From contig CM063111.1 of assembly GCA_031841125.1 (NCBI GenBank), positions 55,365,535 through 55,429,534 of the forward strand: DNA of 64,000 nt. Reading direction: 5' to 3'. Below, piece by piece: positions 10,890 through 22,015 of this stretch. The notes under the pieces were generated by a model. The model was not told where the DNA came from. It made no database searches and saw only the letters and a list, made by a program, of their open reading frames with translations. The position numbers and the translations under genes are program-made. The stretch comes from Acanthococcus lagerstroemiae. Its lineage: Eukaryota; Arthropoda; Insecta; Hemiptera; Eriococcidae. Each line of letters opens with the position of its first letter. Positions within the stretch are counted from its first letter, which is position 1.

Positions 10890-11150
10890 ACTCTAATTAC
10901 TACAGGACTCTTGCCCCAGTGCTAGTTGAACTTGAGGCTCTGCCATAAGGAGTAGTATGGTGGGACGTATGGCGATGCACGCATGCCAAAGTGGCCCCTG
11001 AGACACCGCACCCCCGGTACCGGAAACTACCGTTTCGGGCATCGCATCAGTACCAAGGGGAACGCTTTGGGGCCGGGCCCGAGCCCCCATTTCTCCTGGC
11101 CGGAACAGTGCGCACGTCCTGTCAGGGCCACCCTACCATAAGGAGTAGAA
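10890..11150. repeat. GC-rich block bounded by CCATAAGGAGTAG
   Basis: A sharply GC-rich block of about 230 bp in AT-rich surroundings, with the word CCATAAGGAGTAG at both sides (about 10945 and 11137) in direct orientation. That layout suggests an inserted repeat or a LINE 3' UTR piece. I cannot name the family. Confidence 0.35.
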
Positions 11151-12440
11151 ATATTCTTGTTTTTAGATACTAACAAATTGGCCTGTCGATGCAATGAAAT
11201 AATGAGAAAAAGGCACAGGCTTAAATAAGGGGTGCTTTGGAGAAGAGGGCAAATCCTTGTACATCCCCTTCCCACCCCCATACACATAAAACAGTGAAAA
11301 ATTATACGAGTGAAGAATCGTTTTCATTATTTTGATGCTTGTCACCCCCCCCCCCCCAGTCAGCTATTTGTGCTTACAAAGAAAGGTGACGAATGGTACA
11401 TATAGTATGTGTAAATGTTCAAACTAACTTCTTTGATGAAGTCGCCAAGAAATTTGTGATTACGGTCGCAGTATCGTATAGAGTATTATGGGTTTCCCTA
11501 AAGCTCATGCTGGGAAGATTTTGGATTCACATCCAAATCCGAGTATCCAGATGCTGAATAAATTTTCTCGTAGATTCGGGTTCTAGAATCTTCTTTTAAA
11601 AAAGAATCTAAATCCCTGGATCTGTCTCCTATGCTATCCTACCTCGGAATCTTTCTTCTCATACACTTCACAATTTTTTTATAAATTTTTTGATCAACTC
11701 AAAGTCTCTGTCGAGTCTCTCTGTGTCCGTGAACCCAGCCTTTCGCTTCTCAAAACCAAGACGGAGCTGATAGAAATATTGGGGTAATATGTGAGGTAGA
11801 AAGTCCTCGCTTTAAACTGCAAGCAAAATAGAAATTAAGATTTCAATATTTAGCTTTTGGTAGTGAAATAATGTAGTCTGATGATACTTAATAAGGATGC
11901 GACCTCTTAGCATTCCTTGTAGTTCCATTCTCAGTGGCAAGATTTCATATCACTTTTTTGAGCGGGCTTGTTTCAATTTACATTCGATTATCAAATCGTC
12001 GGGCTTAAGGAAGAGTGCTGAGCTTTTTTTTATTCGAAGCTGTAGCTTCTCCTGGATTTCCTGCAGCTCCTTGAGCTTTTACTCTTACAGTGTGACCACT
12101 ATCTTCATTTTCCCATCCATTTCCACGATTTTGTGGTCGTGATCTTCGAGCTTGGATTTCTTTCCTTCTGTCCTCTCAGCTTCTGTGACGTCGACCATTT
12201 CTGTCTAGTTGACACCGATGTCGTCGCATCCCGCTCCGATAACGTAGAGTCAACTCGCCTTCTGTTCTCCTTTCTGTCCTCTATATTGCCTCCTGCTAGG
12301 AGGACGTGGGTTTCGATGTGCTGTTCCATTGTTTTTGTGTGGGTTGACTGATTTTCAATCTCTGTTCCTTCCATCAGTTGCAGGAGACGCCTTTGTACAC
12401 CCCGCCATCCGAGGCTTTGCTGTCTTCTCTATTCATTGTA
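11151..12440. other. unassigned, with unidentified minus-strand frame
   Basis: No gene recognised. A run of 14 C sits at about 11345. The words around 11325-11375 (TATTTTGATGCTTGTC, then AGTCAGCTATTTGTGCTTA) recur in diverged form at 46490-46560. At 12105-12374 the minus strand has a charged, Glu/Lys/Thr-rich frame of 89 residues of unknown origin, perhaps from a LINE ORF1 or gag. Confidence 0.35.
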
Positions 12441-14205
12441 AGTTGATTTAGTGCTGCGACTGGCTTCTAGACATAAACATGTCGGCTAAAGTTGTCCGAT
12501 GCCTTTGTGATACGTAACCCATCTGTGGAATAATTATTACAATCAGAGTAAATTATTGATTATTACATATTAATATTAATTAAAATATTAATATTTTAAT
12601 AATCTCCCATCGAGGGAAAAATTATTCCAACCAATTTAAGAATTATTGTGCAGTGGAAAATTCAATAGGCCACTCACAATTAAGGACAAGAAAAATTCAT
12701 TGACAGAATTTTATTGAAGCAAACATAACAATTAAATAAAGTAATCTTCTGGATGACATATCTTCTATTAGCAAACTTCTTCATCACGGCATTGGGATTC
12801 TTCACTTTCCTGATGGCAAAATAAAATTGCCATCAGTCATAGATGTCAGATAATTACACGTAAATAAATTGACTCTACTATGAGCAGTCAATAAGTCTAT
12901 CGCGGACAGTGGACCACTAAGGTCAAACGAACAATCAGAGAAGCTACGAGCTTCAAGCATTGACTCTCCTATGAGAAGTCAGTTGTGTCCATCGGGGACG
13001 TGGTACACATTTACCGGTAAAGCAGCCAGTCCAAGAATTATTAAAATTCTCTTACAAAGGGCTCACGAAAAAGGGCAAAGTTATTTCTCAACTTGGAGGA
13101 TCGCTTTCCTTAATAATATAACCTAGAAGGGCAGAAGACTCATGTAACGCAATTGTAACATAAATACGCCTGTTAATAAAGGGATAAATAAGTAACTATC
13201 TGACCTGAGAAATGGTCCTTGTTCCTCGAATCGTCACCACCAAACACAATGTAAGAAACGCGCAAACTATCAGTCGTTGATAATTCAATGTTACATGTGA
13301 AACTCGAAAAACTAAGTGTCGGGCAAATTTACTTCTCCCGAGTATTTCAGATCTTGGACCTTTGAAAATGAGACGGGGACCACTGTAAACCTGACGTGGT
13401 CCAGTTGATTGGACCACGGCTCCATGCATTTCCCCCAGTGTGGCCTCATCCGAGATGAGGAAATTAATTATGGATTAATTACCATTAATTATTTTATAAT
13501 AATTATTATCTGATTTTCGATTTAATCGAATCAAAAATTTACAATTTTTGACACCATCCACCGGCGCCTCGTCGTTGCGTGGTCTTGCAGTCTGTTACGG
13601 CTGCAGTAAAGGCTGCTTGGTTCCCTACGGCAGAAGGCTCTAGTCATGACTTTGGCCGGGTTTCCTCGAGTTCTCCATCTCTCAGTATTGGTTATATTCT
13701 TGGAGTCTTTCCTCCTCCAAGTTCCCCTTCTCTATTACTTCTGTAATAGCTCTCGTGCATCATAAAGACCCGCCTCTTCCGATGGTCGCAAGGGGAAAGG
13801 GATTTGTTTCGAGTTTTCCTTCTCTCAGTGTAGGTTTTATTTTCGGAGTTTTCCTCCTCCAAGGGCCTCTTTTCTAAGGTACCATCGGTAGCCTACGGTA
13901 TGCGCTGTACTATCACCATTACATACCGTCGCGCTTGTCCATCTCACGGGTAACTGCACTTGCTAGCGAGGTATAACTGCCTCCTTATCTCGGTGTTTTA
14001 AACGGAGGCAAAGGCACCACCCATGTGTCGGCCTCTTCCCAGCTCCGAATCCGCCCAACTATGTTGCTTGACTCGCACTCTCTCACCACGTACAAGTGTT
14101 GGATAGGAGTTGGTGAATGTTAACGGTAGTGGGTTTGCACTGGTACGAATCTACCCTATCCTTGGCTAAGGGGGAGAGAACCCGCTACATCGCCCGGTTG
14201 AGTGG
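12441..14205. repeat. unassigned, with local diverged duplications
   Basis: No gene recognised. Local repeats include TTGACTCT(C/A)CTATGAG at 12868 and 12960, and a diverged pair of about 65 bp at 13663-13730 and 13805-13870 (GAGTTTTCC and TCTCTCAGT..TTGG landmarks). AT-rich inverted words fill 12560-12600 and 13460-13510. On the minus strand near 13940-14050 the frame reads GGSYTSLASAVTREMDKRDG, which looks protein-derived, possibly from a LINE. Confidence 0.35.
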
Positions 14206-14206
14206 A

Positions 14207-14369
14207 GCACCTCTAACACCCGAGTATCGCAATACACTTCTTTGGGCATTCCGCGCCCGTCGATGCTAAACTGGCAACGCGGTACGCTCCGAATAGTCAG
14301 TTCGACATCGGCGGGCGCAGAACGCCCAAGGATGGCGTATTGCGATACTCGGGTGTTACAGGTGTTCTA
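14207..14369. mobile_element. small foldback element 1
   Basis: About 160 bp with long inverted ends (TAACACCCGAGTATCGCAAT facing its reverse complement). A central portion (about 14256-14330) contains CCCGTCGATG, CGCGGTACGCTCCG and CATCGGCGGGCGC. The centre is homologous to that of the element at 14722-14898, but the arms are different sequences. No coding capacity. Confidence 0.8.
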
Positions 14370-14721
14370 GTTTGAGGGGCTGTTTGAAGGCATGAGTCCT
14401 ATTTGAAAATGCTCGGCACAAGAAATCAGTCACTTTTGAAACTCAGTTCAATTCTGATGAGATTCATTCGGAATCATTCGAACTGTGAACATTCATCGTG
14501 TGGCGTGGAAACACGTGGATACTTGTCACTATTTAACTTCACGCAGCTCCGCAGGCATTAGTAAATATGTCTGTTCCTCTTCCCTTTACCGCGAATCGCT
14601 TTTCCACCTTCCCTCTCTGTCCTTCCAGCGATTCCCTACGCTCCAGAGACAACGATGATCCTCTTCCTACATGATAACTCTTGCAGTTTTCCTCGCTCTA
14701 CCCTTTCCACACTGCCGGCAT

Positions 14722-14898
14722 TAAGGCTGTATAGCCGAAACATAGGTATACTGGGCCGCCATATTGGGGCACATCGCGTCCGTCGATGTCGAATTGACTA
14801 CGCGGTACGCTCCGCATAGTCGAATTGGGCATCCACGGGCGCGATGTGCCCCAATATGGCGGCCCAGTATACCAATGCTTTTCAGCTATACAGCCTTA
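14722..14898. mobile_element. small foldback element 2 with 7-bp direct repeat
   Basis: A 177-bp near-perfect palindrome (TAAGGCTGTATAG ... CTATACAGCCTTA) flanked by the direct repeat CCGGCAT at 14715-14721 and 14899-14905, read as a target duplication. Its centre (CGTCGATGTCGAATTG, CGCGGTACGCTCCGCATAG) is shared with foldback 1. The arms, which include ACTGGGCCGCCATATTGGGG, are not. Confidence 0.85.
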
Positions 14899-15680
14899 CC
14901 GGCATCAGCAGCTAGTACGACCGATGAGCCGGTTCTTACTTCTCTGGTAATTAGCTCTTTCTCTCGGTACCTGTGCTTGCACTCTTGATAGCTACATATA
15001 TTTTTCTTTTTCTTGGACTAGTTTTTCGTTTTCGTATTTTTTTTTAAGACCTGAAGTTTTTTCGTGAAAGTTCTTGGTGTGGGCCTTTTCCCAACCATCT
15101 CACCGCGACCGGCAGTGCAGTTTCCAGTTTGACTTCCCTTCGACCTGCCGAGTTACACGAATCTGAAACTTGTGACCGTGAACCAACCGCGTGTTCGCGA
15201 AAGTTTCTTCGTGTGACCCTTTTGCGTGTAACCGAAGGCTACGCGACCACTACCGCATCGTTCTTTTTGGGCCATTAAATGAGTTTTAGTTTCATTCCGT
15301 AAGATGTGTTTTCCTTACATGGCACCGCATAATCGACGCCTAATGGCGTAACTATTTGTAAGAGGGAACTTAGGAGACTGTAGGCTCAGAGAGAGAGATA
15401 CCTTAGTTTTTCCATTTGAGTTTTTCTCGTTTCAGGTCCCGGAACTATAGAATATTTCACATGTGATCTGTGTAACCGCCTTCCAAGTCCCTGACACCTC
15501 CCTCCCCTGGGCGAGTCTCGTTGAGCTAGTCGTGGCTTCTCCCAGACTCCCGCCCTTCTTTCGGATTCCTGCATTTTTAGCGCTTACGCCAAGTTTTGAT
15601 TAAAAGACGTTCCCGCTGGTAAACGGAAGACACACGCGGGACAAATACATGTGCGTCTTTATGGGCGATTATCCACTTTT
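14899..15680. other. no recognisable gene or element
   Basis: Mixed-composition DNA with pyrimidine-rich runs near 15000-15060. No protein motif or repeat partner seen. Confidence 0.4.
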
Positions 15681-17064
15681 CATTTTTAGCATTTTATATA
15701 CTTTTACTACTGGGTATACTTGAGCAAAACCGTAATGAAAAACCTAACGAAAAAGTAGAAACCAGTGATTTATTTATGTGTTTTTTCTTTTGTTCCAGGT
15801 AAGTTCCGATTGTACAACCACAGAATCTTCTGGTGTGTCCATCGTTACCTCAGATTACAGTATGTAATGCTCCTGATGTTCGTTTTCTTGGTAAATGTCG
15901 TTGTCCAGCACTCCAGCCGGATGTATGTAATTGTTTTAACAAGCTGAAATTACGGTGAATGTGGTTCGAGTTTGAATAAGTGCTCATTAGTTATATAACG
16001 TCAGAATCCAGCAGTACTCAGAATGAGTGAAGTTGGGTTTCTCTAAAAAAAAAAAAAAACCTAAGCCGAAGCCGTACTTTACGGCTGCAATACACTGGCA
16101 AATGTCGGGGGTGGTTTCGCTATAGTGGTGTTGCGCTAGCGATGTGGCTATAGCGACACCACCCGCCACACTCTCCCGACACGAAGACAGTCCGTATGAG
16201 GTAGAGCTCTTCATGGTGATATTTCAGTTCAGTTGTTGACATTTCTATAGTCTCCAGCCGTATGGTTTTTGTATAAATTTCCATGGAAATTTTTTAATGT
16301 AGGGTAAGATACAGTCAGTCATCCAGTCAGTCAGCCAGCTAGCGAACTAGCGAACATAGCCAGCCCGTAACGCTATTTTCGTCACGCTCCAGAGTAACGC
16401 TTTTTTCCGTTGCCAACCAGCCAGTTTATCCAGCCAGGCAGCCAGCCGAGCCAGCGCGATTTTCGTAACACTATTTCCGTTACGCTTTTTTTCATCACGC
16501 TCAAAAGTAACGCTTTTTTCAGTTGTGTGCCAAAGTGAAGACATGAAAATGTCAAACCCAACGCTCCCCCGACGCGAATTCAGTGGTGGACATTTCCACG
16601 GAAATTTATTTTAGCATTTTATTTGCTTTTACTACTGGGTATACTTGAGCTTTGAAAAACCTAACGGGAAACCTAACGCTCCCCCGACACGAATTCAGTG
16701 GTTGACATTAATTTACAATCTGCAGCCGTGTTGTTGATAGAAATTTCTATGCCCCCCCCCCTGCACGAAGAGTCAATCTGTATGATTTAGCTCTTTATTT
16801 CTTATTAGGGTACAAAAACGTATAAAATGTTACACATGTATTTTTGGGTAGTTGACTGACTGATTAACCGATTGACCTGACTGACTGACTGTTTCTCTCT
16901 TGTTTTTCGTTTCGTTTTGGTCGATCGTTTATAAAAATGCCACAATCGTGCCCTCAGATTTGAGTGATAGTCGTTTCAAAGCTGATTCAGACTCTGCTTG
17001 AACTCATTCAGACTCTCTTTACGTTAAGACCTACTCAGTCTATTTTAACTTATTGCAATTTACT
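15681..17064. repeat. repeat field with foldbacks and TGAC-type arrays
   Basis: Two copies of a block with TTTTACTACTGGGTATACTTG (about 15700 and 16630) followed by AAAAACCTAACG. There is an inverted pair around 16108-16160 (GCTATAGTGGTGTTGCGCTA facing its complement), CCCCCGACRCGAATTCAGTGG twice (16566 and 16683), short arrays of CAGTCAGTC and CCAGCCAG at 16310-16450, and several GTAACGCTTTTTTC units at 16370-16520. The word TTGTGTGCCAAAGT (16523) recurs at 36305 beside the foldback there, linking the two loci to one family. Confidence 0.6.
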
Positions 17065-17100
17065 ATTCCTTTTGTAGGGTGTGCCAATTCACTTTTCCTT

Positions 17101-17152
17101 CTTCTGTATTCCAGAGCGCTTTCGGCTGTTATGCCATCATCAGTGGAGTACC
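17101..17152 (-). ncRNA. hammerhead-ribozyme-like motif in Penelope terminal repeat
   Basis: Minus-strand 52-nt sequence identical to 62467-62518. Core CTGATGA, helix II GGC/GCC with loop ATAACA, then GAAA, then the self-complementary AGCGCT forming a loop-less helix III, then C as the cleavage-site base. Helix I pairs TCCA with TGGA and, after one mismatch, GTA with TAC. Hammerheads with a minimal helix III are known in Penelope-like elements. One extra U lies between the core and helix II, so activity is not certain. Confidence 0.75.
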
Positions 17153-17341
17153 CTAAATGAGACTTGTCTCTTGTGGTCCTGTAGTTCTAGTCGAGGGTAG
17201 TACCGTATGGTGAGCCTGTTTAGTCTTGCGTTCCTATTGGTTGTCGGTGAATATGCAGTCTGTCCAATCAGGTGTTATTGTTATTGGTTGTGTGCTCTGA
17301 TTGGTTGTCTGTGGTAGTGCAGTCTGTCCAATCCGTGGGTG

Positions 17342-18097
17342 TTATGTTATTAGTTGGAATAAGTTCTCACTTTGGAAGTTAGTTGTTGTATTTATTAGGT
17401 TGTTTTGTTTTGTTTTTGCCTTTATTATTTCTAGTTCTTTTAATTTTCTTTTTCTTGTGTTGTTTTCTGTGTGTAGGATTTTGTACTTTTCTGTCAATTT
17501 GTCATTGTTGTGTCCCTGGTCATTGCAGTGTTTTCCAAACAGTGATTTGTCATCATTTAGCTTCTGTGATTTTTCGTGTTCTTTGATTCTGGTTGTGAAT
17601 TTTCTGCCTGTTTCTCCAATGTAGGTCATGTCACAGTGTTCACAGTCCAGTCTGTATACTCCGCTGCTGTTGTTTCTGTCCTTTGCTTCTGTTTTGTCAT
17701 TGCTTATTTGTTTGATCAGAGGTGGTCTGTTTTTGATTTCGAGTTTTATGTTGTATTGGTTGAAGATTTTTTGTATTTTGTATGTGTGTGTTCCTGTGAA
17801 TGGTATTGCTCCTGCGTATTTGTCTGTTTTTGTGGTTATTGGTTCGGTGTCTGTGTTTTTTGGTTGTGTTAGTTTGTTAATTATTCTGTCTACTGTTTGT
17901 GGTTGGTATTTGTTGTTAATTGCTATTTGTTTAATTTTTTTAATTTCTGTTGTTCTGAGGTTGTTGTCTTTTAGTATGTTGACTGCTCTGTGGCAGTAGT
18001 TGTGTAGTGCTGCCATTTTGTGTTTTTGATGGTGAAATGAGTCTTTGGGTATTATTGCGTCAGTGTGGGTGGGTTTTCTGTACTCCAAAATGGACAC
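17342..18097 (-). CDS. Penelope-like ORF fragment: RT end plus GIY-YIG endonuclease
   Basis: An intact 251-codon frame covering the C-terminal part of a Penelope-like polyprotein. It opens within the end of the reverse transcriptase (YRKPTHTDAIIPKD, then HNYCHRAVNIL). It continues through a linker to the GIY-YIG nuclease: GVYRLDCEHCDMTYIGETGR with the CxxC pair, FTTRIKEHEK, and FGKHCNDQGHNND. The catalytic RT centre is missing because the copy is 5'-truncated. In Penelope-like elements the nuclease nicks target DNA for reverse transcription. The Met at the start is not native; the upstream sequence is the inverted terminal-repeat scrap. Confidence 0.85.
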   Translation of the reverse strand: MSILEYRKPTHTDAIIPKDSFHHQKHKMAALHNYCHRAVNILKDNNLRTTEIKKIKQIAINNKYQPQTVDRIINKLTQPKNTDTEPITTKTDKYAGAIPFTGTHTYKIQKIFNQYNIKLEIKNRPPLIKQISNDKTEAKDRNNSSGVYRLDCEHCDMTYIGETGRKFTTRIKEHEKSQKLNDDKSLFGKHCNDQGHNNDKLTEKYKILHTENNTRKRKLKELEIIKAKTKQNNLINTTTNFQSENLFQLIT

Positions 18098-18106
18098 TAT
18101 GCAATT

Positions 18107-19029
18107 TACTAGATTCTTTCAGGACTGATTCAGACTCTGTTCGAATTCGTGATGAGAATCATACGAGACGAGATAGTGAAACACATGTAGACTTCGTTAG
18201 CCCTTAAGTACACCCTGTTCTCACTCTGCCAAGACTGCAGCGTTAGAAAATCACGGTTTATCGAATCTGGATGTGGTTAAATCACCGAACACTGAAATTT
18301 GTCGAGAGAAATCATCTCATTTGATTTGCAATTGAACAAACGAACCACTATAACTCATATTCGAGCTGAACCCCAATTATACGTGCTCCTTTAAATACAG
18401 TCACATTATTCGATGTATAGACCTATACATTCGCATTAACCTTATCGGCGAAACGTTAAATTAAATGCATCGGTGCCCGCAGGCGGGTTCATTACCTCCT
18501 TTATGGCGAACTATTAAAACGACCCAATTCTCGGTATCGGATTTCCAAATTACATCCCAGTATAGATTCGGCATTATTCGAAATGCCAGCAGTTAATGTG
18601 AGGTCGCAGCGGCTGGCCTGGGTCAGGGGCGAGAAAACGCGAATGTGCAAACCTCCTTCATTCTTTCCATGCAAAAGGGGCATTTTCTGATGAAAGTTCG
18701 CCCCTGCAACGTTCACGTCGAAGGACTGGATTGCACGAGTGGCTGCTTGAAAACTGAGCCTGACTGCGGCTGGAATCGGTGCATCGCGAGTATCCGACGG
18801 AGTTGATGTTCAGGATTGAAAATAGAATGAATTAATAAACCGCCTTTATTATCAATGGACATCGTGCGGGTACAGTATCTTGTTAAACGAATATAAATAT
18901 TGACAAATATACAAATTTTATACCTACTGTGATAATAAACGTCTAATGCTTCCAAACTGCGAATGCTTACCGAAGCCCTTTCTCCTGGTAAGGATCTCCC
19001 CCAAGTGTTCTTCAAGAGTTAGTGTTTGC
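18107..19029. other. no recognisable gene or element
   Basis: Probably single-copy, CpG-containing DNA. Open frames on the minus strand have no recognisable motif. Confidence 0.4.
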
Positions 19030-19335
19030 AGTTGTTCTGGGCCGTAGTACCCCTAATTTGTTCACGATTTCCTGCTGCCATCTGACAGCGCTTGCCTAGC
19101 TTCTCGTGCGACCATAGGTACCCATTCAGTTGCTATCTTCCATCACTTCTTGGTGTCCATTCTGACCTCGAGACCGACATACCTTATTTTCAACTTCCTA
19201 ATTACCTGCACTATGTCTGTATTTCTGATCCTATTTTTTCTTTTGATGTTCAGGATTCTTCTTTCTATCTGCCTTTGCGTAACTGCAGTTTTTTATATTG
19301 TATATTTTTATTAAGCTCCATGTTTGGGCTCCATA
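19030..19335 (-). pseudogene. LINE C-terminal fragment
   Basis: On the minus strand the frame begins YGAQTWSLIK, a C-terminal motif of RTE-type LINEs, and runs on with several frameshifts through a region resembling KNPEHQKKK and MGTYGRTRS. Only the region after the polymerase domain remains. Confidence 0.6.
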
Positions 19336-19865
19336 TGTCATGGAATCGGCAGGGCGGATTAACCCTTTCAGGCGTAGGAAGCAAGATCAAAATTGGCGCC
19401 CCGAGCGACCTCTATCGGCACGCATACGCCTGCGTTTGCGTTGAAAAAAATTTTCGCCCTCTGATAGCGCCCTAAGCAAATGCTTCCCGTTCCTATGTGC
19501 TTATTCGACCCTGAGTATCGGTATCTTACATAATTCTAAAATTTGGATTTTTGAAAGGGTACTCGTTTTACTTCTGAATACCTGTCTAAGTGACCAGAAT
19601 TCTTTCCATAACTTTTTTCATTGTCACCAAATTTGAAAATGGAATCAAATACTTGTTTGAGAAACGGCTCAGAATTGAAAGAACAAGGAAAAACCCTTGT
19701 TAAGCCCTAGAGTTGAACTAGTTTCACTTTATTCGCCATTATGGACTCCTCCGGGGGAAGGCCGATGAAGTATTTGCCCAAAATTGATCTTGTAAACACT
19801 TTTGATCCAATTATGGAATTTCAGCAGTTGCCGTAATTGTTTTCTCTATTATTATCAGTCCATCT
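19336..19865. other. no recognisable gene or element
   Basis: Nothing recognised. The stretch lies between two LINE fragments of opposite orientation and may contain untranslatable remains of either. Confidence 0.35.
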
Positions 19866-22015
19866 ATTAGGGGAGGAGAAGTAGACCTCACAGGCACGCA
19901 TATATTGGCTTACGAGGTAGTACAATCCTTTGTTTGCCTTGGCTCCGTGATAAGTTGTCATTGGACTAGCGAGATTGGAATAAGTAGAAGCTCAACTTCT
20001 TTAGCTCCAAATAAGTGCCAGATGATGCTGATGAAAAGCAATATAAACTTGGCTTTGATAAGGTGATGATGGGCGATACGAAGCTGCAATTTGCACAGGA
20101 AATAAGATACCTCGGCTAGGTGGTAACAAGGACACCGCGGTCGGTCAATGCCCACATCAAGCTGGTCACCGGGAAAGCTGATGCAGTGTTCCAGAAATTG
20201 AGAAGACTGACAGGTCAGGTATGGCGACTGAGGCCCTCCCAGTTGATACACATCTACCGGAAAAGGGGGGGCTACGTCCCTATATGCTATCCAGTAGCGA
20301 CATACCCAGAAAAGCTGATGAAGGACAACCACGACCTGATCAGATCTAGCCAGAGGCGGGCCCTGTTGATGGTATTCGGCGTGTACAGTACGACGAGCCA
20401 TGATACGTGCCATGTCATCGCGGGGGTACTGCCAATACAGCTGGAGATAAACTGGCGAAGATAGTATGCCCTGCTGCCTGCCGGATTGCCGGTGGCTTAC
20501 AAAAGACGAGAGAGGCTGAAAGAAGAAGCCTTAGACCAATGGCAGGCAGCATGGGAGCGTTCAACAGCACAGAAGACCCGGAGATTTATCCCTAACATTA
20601 GGGAAAGACTAGAAAACGGACTGGAAATTAATAAGTACGTGATTCAGCTCTTGACTGAGCACAGAGGCATTGGAGTGTATTTACGCGTGAAAATTAAGAA
20701 AAGGTAGAGTCCGGTCTGCCTGAGATGCGACACCGGGGAGTCAGAAGACACTCCACACATCATGTGGAACTGTCCTAGGCACAAAACTGTCTGGAGTCGG
20801 CTCAGGAATACCCTAATGTTGGAGGAGTGGCCTTGTCCCCTGCCCAAACTTTTGGATCGGGGAGGAAAACCATTTGCTGTCTTTGCCAGCGAAGCACTGA
20901 TCGAGAAGACGTGTCAGCCTAACGTGTGAGCGAGGCTGTTCCATGAAGAATCCGAAAGCGGTAGGAATTAGTAAGTAGTGAGATCGAGGCTATCAAGCGG
21001 CACATAGATGCCTATAGATACACGGGCCAGGCCAGTGTAAAATAAACTGTCTTGCCAAGTAACCACCGGAGAAGACTAAAGATTCCCAGTTACGAAAATT
21101 TATCACCGGGTGAAGATAAAGACAATTTAGTTTAAGAAGTTACTTTTCAGTTCCTGTAGAAACAATTACGTTATGTTTCGGAGGAAGTCAGCCTATCACA
21201 GGATGAAGATGAAAAAATTCAGTTTGAGAAGCTAACTTCCAGTTCAGTTCCTGGAGAAATTGTTATGTTTAAGTTAGTTTTATGCAGAAGTCAGCCCTTT
21301 TAGTTAGCTGGTGAAGTCCTTCAGTTTCCTTATGTATTGTTAGAAGTAGATATTATAACTACTTAGCATATAAGAAGTAGATAAGTAGTAAGTTGAGCTA
21401 AATGTAAGTTTGTAAGTCTGGCGATGATCCAAATTGTGTGATTAAAATGAGAAATGAGGTGCACATCCTTCGAGGAGCCAAAAAAAAAGAAGAAAAGAGG
21501 CTGATATAAAATGTAAGACTATGCCATATTTGAAAAAGTCATGATATCAGGAGAGACACAGTGATCAAAACTGTACAGACACTGATCTTCCCTGCTGTGC
21601 TTTATGGAGCTGAAACTTGGATATTACGGAAAGTCGACCGAAATAGACTGGACAGTCTGAAACTTTGGATCTGGAAGAGGATGCTTCATGTGTCATGGCT
21701 TGCAATGGGAACCAATGTGTCCATTGTGGATGAGATAGGAAACTCTGAATGTCTTAGCTCTATATGTACGCGTCACATGTTGAAATATTTTGGTCACGTT
21801 GTGAGACGGGAAACGACAATCTAGAGAGGCCGGTTAAGAGATGGCATGCGGCCTCGTGTTCGCAGCCCAGTGAGGTAGACAGACCGAATTCGAGACACAG
21901 TGGAACGCTAGTCTATGCTGTCGTAAGAAAAACAGAGGACCAGGAAAAATGGAGACATTATGTTGCAGCTCTGCCGATGTACCTATTGATCGGATCGAAC
22001 GGCACTTGAAGAAGA
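19866..22015 (+). mobile_element. LINE split by a nested R1-like LINE
   Basis: Two separated pieces of one LINE type. The left piece (about 19870-19985) reads EVVQSFVCLGSVIS, a post-catalytic RT motif. The right piece (about 21498-22010) reads RRDTVIKTVQTLIFPAVLYG, then AETWILRKVDRNRLDSLKLW and LKYFGHVVRRE, the C-terminal domain that should follow it. The material between is a different LINE with its own A-rich tail. The order fits insertion of an R1-like element into this one. The call is based on motif order; I have not located a target duplication. Confidence 0.6.
19990..21497 (+). pseudogene. R1/LOA-like LINE RT C-terminal half
   Basis: Plus-strand motifs in order: NKCQMMLMK and MGDTKLQFAQEIRYLG, then NAHIKLVTGKADAVFQKLRR, RSSQRRALLMVFGVYSTTSH, VIAGVLPIQLEI, LEINKYVIQLLTEH, and a C-terminal zinc knuckle (CLRCDTGES..TPHIMWNCPRH, about 20715-20785). 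These are characteristic of R1/LOA-group LINEs. The frame is broken several times. About 550 bp of 3' UTR with two CCGG..GAAGA..AAAG-type repeats follow, then an A-rich tail at 21480-21497. The N-terminal half is absent. Confidence 0.8.

Larger units (their letters stand above)
17065..18106 (-). mobile_element. Penelope-like element copy A, 5'-truncated
   Basis: A minus-strand Penelope-like element. From its 5' side: a 19-bp inverted scrap of the terminal repeat (CTCCAAAATGGACACTATG on the plus strand, 18088-18106), a truncated ORF (18097-17342), a 3' UTR, and the terminal repeat with a hammerhead-like motif (17101-17152) ending at CCTACAAAAGGAAT. The uninterrupted stretch ACGGTACTACCCTCGAC on the minus strand near 17195-17215 shows the empty form of the site that a solo LTR occupies in copy C at 61007-62417. 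High similarity to copy C indicates recent activity of the family. Confidence 0.9.

Noticed and set aside
17628..17999. Plus-strand hydrophobic frames over PLE-A
   Set aside because: They are antisense shadows of the Penelope ORF on the minus strand; the T/G-rich complement of an A/C-rich gene reads as Leu/Phe/Val/Cys.
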